Positions 42,049-50,840 of a stretch of DNA of 64,000 bases are shown one piece after another; the first letter of the stretch is position 1, and each line of letters begins with the position of its first letter. The position numbers and the translations under genes were made by a program. This DNA is from RPRB01 sp035501615 (GTDB taxonomy: Bacteria; Myxococcota; Myxococcia; Myxococcales; Myxococcaceae): the NCBI GenBank assembly GCA_035501615.1, contig DATJVY010000019.1, forward strand, positions 1 to 64,000, in the 5' to 3' direction. Below the pieces are notes generated by a model. It was given only the letters and a program-made list of their open reading frames with translations. It did not search any database and was not told where the DNA came from.

Positions 42049-42867
42049 TCACCCCCCATTCACTCCGAAGGCGTCCGCCGGCTGCTCGGGGTCCCCCGGT
42101 CGCCGGAACCGGGCCCAGACCGGGGCATGGTCGGACGGCTGGGGGCCCTTCCGGGCCTCCCGGTCGATGCCAGCCGCCTGCAACTGCGCGGCGAGGACCG
42201 GGGTGGCGTAGAGGTGGTCCAGCCGGAGCCCGCGGTTCTTCTGGAATCCGAGCATCCGGTAGTCCCACCAGCTGTAGCGGCCGGGCTCGGGGTGGAGCTT
42301 GCGGAACGTGTCCTCGAGGCCGAACTCCACCGCACGGCGAAGTGCCGCCCGCTCGGGCAGGGAGAAGAGTGTCTGGCCCTCCCAGAGCTTGGGGTCCCAG
42401 ACGTCGCGCTCCTCGGGGGCGACGTTGAAGTCTCCGCCGACCACGAAGGGCTCCTCGCGGCTGTGGCGCAGGTCGAGCCAGCGGCGGAACCGGCCGAACC
42501 ACTCCAGCTTCTGGTGATAGGCCGGCGAGTCCACCGCCTGACCGTTGGGCGCGTAGACCGACGTCACCCGAACGCCGGCGACGGTCGCGCTCACCACCCG
42601 GGCCTGGCTGTCGTCCTCGGCGTCGAGGAACCCGCGCTCGATGCGCTCCGGCTCGGGGCGGCTGAGGATGGCCACCCCGTTGTAGGTCTTCTGTCCGAAC
42701 AGCACCGGGTGGTACCCGAGCGCGCGGACCTGCTCGGAGGGGAACTGCTCGTCGGTGCACTTCAGCTCCTGAAGACAGACCACGTCCGGGCGACGGGCCT
42801 CGAGCCAGCCCAGCAGCCGATCGGTCCGGGCGCGCACCGAGTTGATGTTCCAGCTCGCGACGAGCAC
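42049..42867 (-). CDS. xthA: Exodeoxyribonuclease III
   Basis: The 272-residue protein shows the ExoIII/AP endonuclease fold: VASWNINSVRAR (metal Asn), VCLQELKCTDEQFP (metal Glu), VYAPNGQ, GGDFNVAPEERDVWDP (catalytic Asp and Asn), WWDYRM, LRLDHLYAT and SDHAPVW (catalytic His). It removes 3' blocks and cleaves at abasic sites in base-excision repair. The GTG start precedes the invariant first strand. An upstream start in a Pro/Arg-rich stretch is less likely. Confidence 0.96.
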   Translation of the reverse strand: MLVASWNINSVRARTDRLLGWLEARRPDVVCLQELKCTDEQFPSEQVRALGYHPVLFGQKTYNGVAILSRPEPERIERGFLDAEDDSQARVVSATVAGVRVTSVYAPNGQAVDSPAYHQKLEWFGRFRRWLDLRHSREEPFVVGGDFNVAPEERDVWDPKLWEGQTLFSLPERAALRRAVEFGLEDTFRKLHPEPGRYSWWDYRMLGFQKNRGLRLDHLYATPVLAAQLQAAGIDREARKGPQPSDHAPVWARFRRPGDPEQPADAFGVNGG

Positions 42868-43039
42868 GGGAGGCAGACCCTCGCAGGCTCGTGGCGGCAC
42901 GGGCAAGGGGACACGGAGGCCGCGGCCGGACGACCACGGCCGGAGGGCTCGGCCCCGGGGAGCCCGAGGTGGCACGCCGGGCGCACTGGGGGAGCGGCAC
43001 AGGGCCCCCGAAGAGGGTCCCGCACCAGGAGCTCCACCG

Positions 43040-43951
43040 ATGTCGAATCGCCTGCTTGCCGTTCCGCTCGCCGCCGTCCTGGTGGTGGGCTGTCAGAAGA
43101 CCCCCGCTGCGCCGCCGCCCGTGGTGGAGGCGCACGTGCCGCCGCCGGTTGTGCCCGCGCCCGCCCCCGCGGTCGTGCCGAAGCCCACCGGCGCCCCGGT
43201 CGACACGCTGGCCCTGCCCCGCTCGGGGCCGCCGGGGGTGGACCACCTCGCGCGGGCGGAGAAGCTGCGCGACGACGGCGACACCGCCGGGGCGCTCACC
43301 GAGGCGCGGCGCGCGCTCGCCGACGACGCAGAGGACCTCGATGCCCTCTCGCTCATCGCCCGGCTCGGGCGGGCGTCGGGGCAGGTGACCATCGCCGCCG
43401 AGGCCTACGAGCGGCTGGGCAGGCTCGACCCCGAGGACGCCGTTCCGATGGTGCAGGCCGCGCGGATGCGCCTCGCCGCCGGGTCGGTCGGTGCCGCCGA
43501 GGCGCTCGCCCGCTCGGCCGTCGGACGCGACGAGGGCAACGTCGAGGCCTGGCAGGCGCTCGGCCGGGCGCAGCTCGGCTCGGGCAACCTCGCCGGGGCC
43601 ATCGAGAGCCTCGAGCAGGCGCGCACGCTCGAGCCCTCGCACGGATGGGTGCTGAACAACCTCGGCTTCGCCTACCTCCGGGCGAGCCGCAACCCGGAGG
43701 CGCTGGAGGTCCTCGAGCGCGCCGCCGAGCTGCTTCCCGAGGCGGCCGTGGTGCACAACAACCTCGGGGTGGCCCGCGAGCGCACCGGTGACCTCGACGG
43801 CGCGCGCGCCTCGTACGCCCGCTCGGCGCTGCTCGCCCCGAAGTACGTGAAGGCCCGGGTGAACGGCGAGCGCACCGCGATGGTCCGCGGCGGGACCGAC
43901 GGCGGGGTGGATGCGGCCCACGTGCCCGAGGAGGGCGACGGCGAGGAGTGA
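43040..43951 (+). CDS. TPR lipoprotein
   Basis: The 303-residue protein has a lipobox (VVGC, Cys18), a Pro/Val-rich linker of about 40 residues, and then tetratricopeptide repeats from about 75 to 275 (ARAEKLRDDGDTAGALTEARRAL, AWQALGRAQLGSGNLAGAIESLEQA, VHNNLGVARERTGDLDGARASYARSALL). TPR lipoproteins of this kind often act as outer-membrane assembly or cell-wall-enzyme partners. It lies 109 bp before the PBP gene on the same strand, so a functional link is plausible. Confidence 0.85.
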   Translation: MSNRLLAVPLAAVLVVGCQKTPAAPPPVVEAHVPPPVVPAPAPAVVPKPTGAPVDTLALPRSGPPGVDHLARAEKLRDDGDTAGALTEARRALADDAEDLDALSLIARLGRASGQVTIAAEAYERLGRLDPEDAVPMVQAARMRLAAGSVGAAEALARSAVGRDEGNVEAWQALGRAQLGSGNLAGAIESLEQARTLEPSHGWVLNNLGFAYLRASRNPEALEVLERAAELLPEAAVVHNNLGVARERTGDLDGARASYARSALLAPKYVKARVNGERTAMVRGGTDGGVDAAHVPEEGDGEE

Positions 43952-44060
43952 CGGGCATCGTGGCGCCCCGGCCGGGGCCGGTGTCCCGCACCTCGGGTCC
44001 GGGACGTCGGCCCCGGCACTTTCCGGTGTTACGCTCCGTCGTCCCCGCGCTCGACCGACG

Positions 44061-46592
44061 ATGCCCCGCCGCGCCCCTCGACCGTCGTTGCTCCGCCGGC
44101 TGCTCCTCCTCCTCGGAGCGCTGGTGCTGGCCGCGGTGAGCGCCGCGGTCGGCGTCTTCCTCTGGTTCAGTCGCGGGCTGCCCTCGGTGGAGGCGCTCCG
44201 CGACTACCGCCCGCCACAGGTCACCAAGGTCATCTGCGCCGACGGGACGGTGTGCGCCGAATACTTCCTCGAGCGGCGGACCCTGGTCGACGCGGCGGCG
44301 CTGCCCGTGCACGTGCGCAACGCCTTCCTCGCCGCCGAGGACGCGGACTTCTACCGCCACGAGGGCCTGGACTACCTGGGCATGCTCCGCGCCGGCTTCA
44401 AGGCGCTCCTTCCCGGCGGGCACCTCACCGGCGCTTCCACCATCACCCAGCAGGCCTGCCGCAACCTCCTGCTCAGCCAGGAGCGAAAGCTGAGCCGGAA
44501 GATCCGCGAGTGGATCCTCACCCCGCGGATGGAGCGCGCCCTCACCAAGGACCAGATCCTCAACCTCTACCTGAACCAGATCTACTTCGGGCACAACCGC
44601 TACGGCATCGAGGAGGCGGCGCTCTACTACTTCGGCAAGCACGCCTCGGCGCTGAGCATCCCCGAGGCGGCGATGCTCGCCGGGGTGGTGCAGCAGCCCG
44701 AGCGCATCAACCCGGTGACCAGCATGACCCGGGCGAAGGCGCGCCAGGCCTACGTCCTGGGGCAGATGCTGAAGCACGGGCTCCTTCCCCAGAAGGAGCA
44801 CGACGCCGCGCTGAAGGCCCCGGTGGTGCTCGGCCCGCGGCCGCCGTCCCCGGTCGGGCCGTACTACGTCGAGGAGATTCGCCGGATGCTCGTGGCACGC
44901 TACGGCGACGGGGTGGTGCTCACCAGCGGGATGCGGGTCGACATCGCCATGGACCCGAAGCTCCAGGCGCTCGCCGACGTGGCGCTGCGCGACGGGCTGG
45001 AGCTGCTCGACCGGCGGATGGGGTACCAGGGCCCGCTCGGGGAGCTGGACGGCAAGCGCTTCGGACAGCTGCGCCTCCTGCTCGAGAACCGGCTCGCCGA
45101 CGCCGGCAGGCGCAGCCAGGAGGCGGGGCTGGTGGCCGACCTCTCGCGCCTCGCCCAGCCGAAGCAGGTCACGGGCGAGGAGGAGGAGGGCGCCGAGGAG
45201 CGGCCGGAGGCGAGCGCGGAGGGTGAGGCCGCCCCCACCACCGACGAGGTGCTGGTGCGCGCCGTTCCGCTCGTGCCGGTGAAGGAGGGACTGCGCCTCG
45301 GTGGCTACGTCACCCAGGTCGACGATGCGCGGAAGGTCGCGATGCTCGACTTCGTGGGGCGCTCCGGCACCCTGAGCTTCGGCAGCGTCTCCTGGGCACG
45401 TCCCCGCGGCGTGGGCAAGTGGACCCAGGCGCCGAACAAGCTCTCCGACGTGCTGAAGCCCGGGCAGCTGGTGCGGGCGCGCATCCTGTCCGCTCCGGCC
45501 GGCGGCAAGCCGCTCGAGGTCACCCTCGACCAGGTCCCCGAGGTGCAGGGGGCGATCACCGTCATCGACCCCGCGACGCGGCGGGTGCTCGCCCTGACCG
45601 GTGGCTACGACTTCGCCCGCTCGCCGTTCAACCGCGCCACCCAGGCCCGGAGGCAGCCCGGCTCGGCCTTCAAGCCCTTCCTCTACGCCGCGGCGCTGCA
45701 GAGCCAGAAGTTCACTCCGGTCTCGGTGCTGAACGACGCGCCGGAGGCGGTGCGGGACCCCTGGACCGGGAAGGTGTGGAAGCCGCACAACTACGAGCGG
45801 AGCGGCTTCGAGGGCCCGATGACGCTGCGTCAGGCGCTGACGAAGTCCAAGAACACCGTCTCCGTCCGCCTCATCGAGGCGATCACCCCCCAGGTGGCGA
45901 TCGACTTCGCCCGCCGGGCGGGGATCCGCTCGGAGATGCCGGACAACCTCACCCTGGCGCTGGGGACGGGCGAGGTCACCGAGCTCGAGCTGGCCAACGC
46001 CTACACGACGTTCGACGCGCTGGGGAAGTACGCCGACCCCATCCTCCTCGTCCGGGTGACGGACGTGCACGGGACGGTGCTCGAGGAGCACCAGGCCGCC
46101 CCCGAGGAGACCATCCCGCCCGCGGTCGCCTACCTCGCCACCTCGCTGATGCGCAGCGTGGTCGAGGAAGGCACGGCGGCGGCGGTGCGCGAGCTGGCGC
46201 GACCGGCGGCGGGGAAGACCGGCACCGCCAACGAGTACCGGGACGCCTGGTTCAGCGGCTACACCCCCGACCTCGTCGCCACCGCCTGGGTGGGGTTCGA
46301 CGATCACTCGAGCCTGGGCACCGGAGAGACCGGCGGGCGGGCCGCGCTCCCCATCTGGCTCGGCTTCATGCGGGCGGCGCTGGAGAGCAGGCCCGCGCGC
46401 GACTTCGACATTCCCCCGGGCGTGCTCAGCGTGCGGGTCGACCCCAGCACGGGCCTGCTCGCCGGGTCGCACGTTCCCGGTCGGGCCGAGAACTTCCTCG
46501 AGGGCACCGCGCCGACCGCCGAGGCACCCCCGCCCGGTCAGGCGAGCCCGGACCGGTTCCTGATGGAGGAGCCCGGCCGGGGTCGGCTGTGA
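44061..46592 (+). CDS. Class A penicillin-binding protein 1A
   Basis: The 843-residue protein has an N-terminal membrane helix (LLLLLGALVLAAVSAAVGVFLWF) and a GT51 transglycosylase domain with catalytic Glu93 in EDADFYRHEG and the GASTITQQACRNLLLSQERKLS motif. An OB-like insert contains an acidic linker near 370-395. The transpeptidase domain has Ser535 in SAFK, SKN (SKNTVS) and Lys719 in KTGTAN. It polymerises and cross-links peptidoglycan. Its stop overlaps the next gene by 4 bp. Confidence 0.96.
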   Translation: MPRRAPRPSLLRRLLLLLGALVLAAVSAAVGVFLWFSRGLPSVEALRDYRPPQVTKVICADGTVCAEYFLERRTLVDAAALPVHVRNAFLAAEDADFYRHEGLDYLGMLRAGFKALLPGGHLTGASTITQQACRNLLLSQERKLSRKIREWILTPRMERALTKDQILNLYLNQIYFGHNRYGIEEAALYYFGKHASALSIPEAAMLAGVVQQPERINPVTSMTRAKARQAYVLGQMLKHGLLPQKEHDAALKAPVVLGPRPPSPVGPYYVEEIRRMLVARYGDGVVLTSGMRVDIAMDPKLQALADVALRDGLELLDRRMGYQGPLGELDGKRFGQLRLLLENRLADAGRRSQEAGLVADLSRLAQPKQVTGEEEEGAEERPEASAEGEAAPTTDEVLVRAVPLVPVKEGLRLGGYVTQVDDARKVAMLDFVGRSGTLSFGSVSWARPRGVGKWTQAPNKLSDVLKPGQLVRARILSAPAGGKPLEVTLDQVPEVQGAITVIDPATRRVLALTGGYDFARSPFNRATQARRQPGSAFKPFLYAAALQSQKFTPVSVLNDAPEAVRDPWTGKVWKPHNYERSGFEGPMTLRQALTKSKNTVSVRLIEAITPQVAIDFARRAGIRSEMPDNLTLALGTGEVTELELANAYTTFDALGKYADPILLVRVTDVHGTVLEEHQAAPEETIPPAVAYLATSLMRSVVEEGTAAAVRELARPAAGKTGTANEYRDAWFSGYTPDLVATAWVGFDDHSSLGTGETGGRAALPIWLGFMRAALESRPARDFDIPPGVLSVRVDPSTGLLAGSHVPGRAENFLEGTAPTAEAPPPGQASPDRFLMEEPGRGRL

Positions 46593-47818
46593 GCGCGGGG
46601 CCGCTGCTCACCATCGCGTTGCTGGCCACCGCGTCCCCGGAGCCTGCACCTTCGCTGGAGGCGCTCGCCGGGCAGCTCGTCCCGGAGGTGGTGGCGGCGC
46701 GCCCCGAGGCTCCGGTGGCGGTCCTGGTCCAGGCCCCGTCGGCGGCGCTGGCCGATGCCTCCTCGGCACTGCTCGCCGCACGCCTCGGCGAGGCCGGCCT
46801 TCCGTCCCTCGTGCTCGCCGCGGGGGACGACGCGCCGGCGCGGGCCCGCGCGCTGGGCGCCCGGAGCCTGGTGAGCGTCCGGATCCAGGTCGGCGCCGAG
46901 CTGGGGGCGGCGGGCGAGGTGCGAAGCGTCTGGCGGAACTTCTGGGCGGGGCGAACGCCTCTCCAGTCCGGTCCGGCACGGGTCCTGACCGCTGCGGTGC
47001 CGGTGGACCGGACGACGCAGCAGCTCGCCGGTGCGTCCGGAGGGGGTGGGCTCACGCTCGATCCGGCGCCGCTCGCACGCTTCTCCGATCGGACCGCCGC
47101 GCTCGCCACCGGCGACCTCGACGGCGACGGCCGGCCCGAGCTCGCGGTGCTGGTCGGAGGCGAGGTGCGGGTGCTCGCCGCCTCGGGAGAGCTGCTCGCG
47201 CAGAGGACGCTCGTGGAGCTCCCTCCTGCCGCGGCCCCGGCGCGCGAGCCCTTCGGGACGCTGTGCATCGTCGAGGGGCGGCTCCTGGTCGCCTGGGCCC
47301 GTGCCGAGACGGGTCTCGTGCTCCAGCTCCAGGGCGGCCAGCTGGTCCGTGCCGGGGGAGGCACCGGCCCGAGCCTGGGCTGCGGCGAGTCGGCGGAGCC
47401 GGCCTCCTTCGTGCCCGGAGCCGCGCGGCTGGTCCTCACCCGGGGGCCGGAGCGCGACTCGCTCTGGGGAGGAGACGCGCGGGGCGGCCACCGCCTCCTG
47501 CTCTTCCCCGACGGCACCGCCCGCTGGATCTCGCCCGGCGCGCAGGTACGGCTGCTCCGCGACGTGGGCGCCGGCGCGGCGCTCTTGCCCTGGGGGGACG
47601 GGATGCGGGTCGCGGCCAGCAGCGCCGCCGCTGCGCCGGTGGAGGACCGCCTGCGGCTCGTCGGCGCCGGTGGGGACGAGCCCTCCGTCGCCGTTCCGGG
47701 GCGCATCCTCCAGGTCCGTCCGGCCCCGGCGGCGACGGCGAGCGCGCCCGCGCTGGTGCTCGGGGTGTGGACCTCCGACGGAGGCTCGGAGCTGCGGCTG
47801 GTGCGGGGGGCGCCTTGA
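46589..47818 (+). CDS. Secreted protein with FG-GAP-like Ca-binding segment
   Basis: The 409-residue protein starts with GTG overlapping the PBP stop. A short hydrophobic N-terminus (PLLTIALLATA) suggests export. The N-terminal domain, about 1-150, is Ala-rich alpha/beta. From about 170, LATGDLDGDGRPELAVLVGGEVRVLAASG is an FG-GAP/beta-propeller blade with D-x-D-x-D calcium ligands, followed by further blade-like strands. The family is not recognised. Position makes it a likely partner of the PBP or of the next gene. Confidence 0.72.
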   Translation: MSAGPLLTIALLATASPEPAPSLEALAGQLVPEVVAARPEAPVAVLVQAPSAALADASSALLAARLGEAGLPSLVLAAGDDAPARARALGARSLVSVRIQVGAELGAAGEVRSVWRNFWAGRTPLQSGPARVLTAAVPVDRTTQQLAGASGGGGLTLDPAPLARFSDRTAALATGDLDGDGRPELAVLVGGEVRVLAASGELLAQRTLVELPPAAAPAREPFGTLCIVEGRLLVAWARAETGLVLQLQGGQLVRAGGGTGPSLGCGESAEPASFVPGAARLVLTRGPERDSLWGGDARGGHRLLLFPDGTARWISPGAQVRLLRDVGAGAALLPWGDGMRVAASSAAAAPVEDRLRLVGAGGDEPSVAVPGRILQVRPAPAATASAPALVLGVWTSDGGSELRLVRGAP

Positions 47819-49167
47819 GCCGGACGCCCCTGATGCTGGTGCTGCTCGTCGCCACCGGAACGCCGCGGCCGGCCGGAGCGGCGGCCCGCGCCCGCGACGG
47901 TGGGACGCTCCGGGTCGCCGCGCTGCCCGAGGTACGTGCGGACCGCACCGGCGAGACTCCGGAGGGAGCCGTCGCCGCGGCGCTCCTCGCCGCCCCGCTC
48001 TGCCGGCTGGATGCACTCGGGCATCCGGAGCCGCTGCTCGCCACCTTCCAGCGCAGCTCCGACGGGGTCAGCGTCCTGCCGCGGCCCGGGACCCGCTTCC
48101 CCTCCGGCGCGCCGCTCGGGCCCGCGGAGCTCGCCCGGGCCTGGAGCCGGGCGCTGGAGCGGAGCCCGGCCGCGCGGGCCGCGCTGGCACCGGTACACGA
48201 CGCCGCCGCCACGCTGGAGCAGGCCGCGCGCACCCGGGGGACGGCGCTCGTCCTCCAACTGGCCCACCCCTGGCCGGACCTCGAGGCCACGCTCTGCCAT
48301 CCCGCGCTCGCGCCGACCCTCGGAGACGGCGGGACCGAGGGCATCGGGCCCTACCTGCCCGACGGGTCCGACCGGGGGCGCGCCTCTCCGGGCTTCCCCG
48401 AGGGACGCCCGCACCCGGACGCCTTCGTCCTCTCCAGCCTCGCGCGGCGGGCGGCGCAGCGGGCGCTCGAGTCCCGCTCGGTCCAGGTCCTGCTCGGCGA
48501 CGGCGGGGAGGCGGGGAGCCCGGCGCTCTTCGCCACCTACCTGGTCTCGCGGCCGGCGGCGCGCCCGGTGGTCGCCCTCCTCGCACCGCGGCTCGACCGG
48601 GCGGCTCTCGTCCGGAGCTTCGTCGGAGGGCAGGCGGCGCCGATGCCGGGGCTCCTCCCGCCCGCGCTCGGTGGGCCCGACCGACCCGGGGCGCGACCGC
48701 CGCCGGCGCGGGGCGCGGGGACCGGGCTGCTCCTCTACGTCGCCGACCGGCCCGCGCAGCGCGCGGTTGCCGAGCGGCTGCAGATTCTCCTCCGCGACGC
48801 GGGGGTGCAGCTCACGCTCGGCCCGCGCAGCGCCGACGCGCTGGACCGCGACTGGCGCGCCGGGCAAGGAGACCTGGCGCTCCGCTCGGTGCTCCTCCCT
48901 CCGCTTCCGGCGCCGGCGCTGGCGGTGGCGCTGGAGCTCGGCGTGGACGTGGCGACGGCGGACCGGGAGCGGGCGGCGCTGGGCGCGCTCTCCGACCCGG
49001 CAGAGCGAGCGGCACGGGCCAGGGAGCGCGCGCTCCAGCTCGCCTCCGCCCTGCCCGTGCTGCCGCTCTACGTGGAGGGGCTCCGGGCCCGTCTCGACCC
49101 CGGGCTGATCGACGCGCGGCGGGACGGATTCGGGCTCTGGGTGCTCGACGACGCGTGGTGGCCGTGA
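47815..49167 (+). CDS. Family-5 solute-binding-protein-like secreted protein
   Basis: The 450-residue product begins with TTG (or ATG at 47833) and a short signal (MLVLLVATG). It shows the OppA/DppA family-5 outline: DGGTLRVAALPEVR, SDGVSVLPRPGTRFPSGAPLGPAELARAWSRALE, the ring of Leu/Pro segments, and RERALQLASALPVLPLYVEGLRARL. There is no lipobox. No permease or ATPase gene is near, so it is unlikely to serve a normal ABC importer. It sits between the PBP-linked gene and the histidine kinase, and may bind a peptide-like ligand for sensing. Confidence 0.8.
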   Translation: MSRTPLMLVLLVATGTPRPAGAAARARDGGTLRVAALPEVRADRTGETPEGAVAAALLAAPLCRLDALGHPEPLLATFQRSSDGVSVLPRPGTRFPSGAPLGPAELARAWSRALERSPAARAALAPVHDAAATLEQAARTRGTALVLQLAHPWPDLEATLCHPALAPTLGDGGTEGIGPYLPDGSDRGRASPGFPEGRPHPDAFVLSSLARRAAQRALESRSVQVLLGDGGEAGSPALFATYLVSRPAARPVVALLAPRLDRAALVRSFVGGQAAPMPGLLPPALGGPDRPGARPPPARGAGTGLLLYVADRPAQRAVAERLQILLRDAGVQLTLGPRSADALDRDWRAGQGDLALRSVLLPPLPAPALAVALELGVDVATADRERAALGALSDPAERAARARERALQLASALPVLPLYVEGLRARLDPGLIDARRDGFGLWVLDDAWWP

Positions 49168-49184
49168 GAGGGGGCTGACGAGGC

Positions 49185-50840
49185 ATGCGGCTCCGCACCC
49201 TCCTCTTCCTCGCCTTCGCCCTGCTTGCGCTCGTCCCGCTCGCGGTGAGCGTGCCGCTCGCGTCGCGGAGGATCGAGGAGACCTTCGCCCGCGAGCTGGG
49301 GGCACGCGCGGACTCGGCGGCCGCCCTGGCGAACTCCGAGCTGGAGCGGCTCCGGGCGGAGGTGGAGCAGGCGGTGGCTGCCTGCGCGACCGACCCCGCC
49401 ACCGAGGCCGTCGCCCTCCAGCTCGAGACCGGCGTTCCTCCGGCAGCCGACGCGATGCGGGCGGTGGCCGAGGGCCGGCCGCTGAGCGTGCTGACGCTGC
49501 GGGATGCGGCCGGGGTGAGCCGCTCGAGCGCCTTCCTCCCCGCGCGGGTGGGCGACGTCGAGCCCGGGCTGGCCGCGGTGCGGGTGGGCGAGCCGCCGGT
49601 GGTGGTCCCGGTCGAGGTGCAGCGTCCGGACGGCGTCCAGCTCCGGCCGGCGCTCGCCGCTGCCCGCTCGGTGGAGGCCGCCCATGCCTCGGTCACCCTC
49701 GTCGGGGGACGGGTGCTCGACGACGCCTGGGTGGCCCGGCTGGCCGGGCTCACCGGCGCCCGGGTCGAGCTCGAGGGCCCCGGGCTCGCCCCGGCGGTGG
49801 CCGGCACGGCCGAGGGCCGGACGGTGCAGAGGCAGGTTCCCCTCGGGGCGGCGCTGCTCCGCCTCGCGGTGGGCAGCGCGGCGGTGGACGAGACGCGGGC
49901 CACCCTGCTCCGGGCGCTGCTCGCGGCCGGGGCGCTCGGCCTCGGGCTGGCGCTGCTCGGGGGGCTCCTCGTCGCCCGCGCCATCACCCGGCCGGTGGAG
50001 GCCCTCACCGCCGGCGTGCGCTCGGTGGCCGCGGGCGCTCTCGACACGCGCGTGCCCGCGGCGGGCGCCGGCGAGGTGCGGGTGCTGGTCGACGCCTTCA
50101 ACCGGATGACCGAGGACCTCGGTCACGCCACCCGGGCGCTCCGGGCGGCGGAGCAGGCCGCGGCGTGGGAGGGCGTCGCCCGGAGCCTCGCCCACGAGCT
50201 TCGCAACCCGCTCACCCCGCTGCAGATGTCGCTGGAGACGCTGCTCGCGGCCCGCTCGGCGCGCGACCCCCGGTTCGAGGCGCTTTTCGTCGAGAGTGCC
50301 CCGGCGATGCTCGAGGAGGTGGAGCGGCTCCGGCGCACCATCGACGCCTTCGCCCGATTCGCCCGGCTGCCCGCGGCGCAGCTCGAGCCCCTGGACCTGA
50401 CCTCCTGGACCGAGCAGGCCCTCGGCGTCGCCGGCGCCCGGCCCTCGGTCGCGCTCCGGTGGGAGCCCGGGCCGCCGCTACCGGTCAGGGCGGACCGTGA
50501 CCAGCTCGCGCAGCTGCTCCACAACCTCCTCCGGAACGCCGAGGAGGCCATGCCCTCCGGAGGCCGGGTGACGGTGCGGACCCGCGCCGAGGGGAGCTGG
50601 GCCCTGCTCGAGGTGGAGGACACCGGGCCCGGCATCGCCTCCGAGGACCGCGCCCGGGTGCTCGAGCCCGGCATCACCACCAAGGCCAGCGGGACGGGCC
50701 TCGGCCTGGCGCTCGGAGCGCGCATCGCCCAGGGTCACGGAGGCACGCTGGAGGTGGACGGGGCGACGACGGGCGGAGCCCTGCTGCGGCTGCGCATCCC
50801 CCGGGCGGAGGCGGCTACTCCCGGACCGGGGTCGCCTTGA
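49185..50840 (+). CDS. Membrane histidine kinase, NtrY-like
   Basis: The 551-residue protein has an N-terminal membrane helix (LLFLAFALLALVPLAVSVPLA), a periplasmic region of about 200 residues, a second helix (LLRALLAAGALGLGLALLGGLLVA), a HAMP domain, and an intact kinase. His337 lies in SLAHELRNPLTPLQMSLETL, the N-box reads LLHNLLRNAEEAM, G1 is DTGPGI and G2 is GTGLGLAL. The LTPLQ and FARFARLPAAQLEPLDL segments are NtrY-like. It follows the solute-binding-like gene by 17 bp, which fits a ligand-sensing unit. Confidence 0.93.
   Translation: MRLRTLLFLAFALLALVPLAVSVPLASRRIEETFARELGARADSAAALANSELERLRAEVEQAVAACATDPATEAVALQLETGVPPAADAMRAVAEGRPLSVLTLRDAAGVSRSSAFLPARVGDVEPGLAAVRVGEPPVVVPVEVQRPDGVQLRPALAAARSVEAAHASVTLVGGRVLDDAWVARLAGLTGARVELEGPGLAPAVAGTAEGRTVQRQVPLGAALLRLAVGSAAVDETRATLLRALLAAGALGLGLALLGGLLVARAITRPVEALTAGVRSVAAGALDTRVPAAGAGEVRVLVDAFNRMTEDLGHATRALRAAEQAAAWEGVARSLAHELRNPLTPLQMSLETLLAARSARDPRFEALFVESAPAMLEEVERLRRTIDAFARFARLPAAQLEPLDLTSWTEQALGVAGARPSVALRWEPGPPLPVRADRDQLAQLLHNLLRNAEEAMPSGGRVTVRTRAEGSWALLEVEDTGPGIASEDRARVLEPGITTKASGTGLGLALGARIAQGHGGTLEVDGATTGGALLRLRIPRAEAATPGPGSP

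Noticed and set aside
43353..46472. Frame of 1039 codons opposite the PBP gene
   Set aside because: It lies wholly antisense to a clearly conserved class A PBP and TPR gene and has no domain pattern of its own.
46426..49305. Frame of 959 codons opposite the FG-GAP and binding-protein genes
   Set aside because: Arg/Ser/Pro-rich shadow sequence; the plus-strand genes have overlaps, signals and motifs that explain the DNA better.
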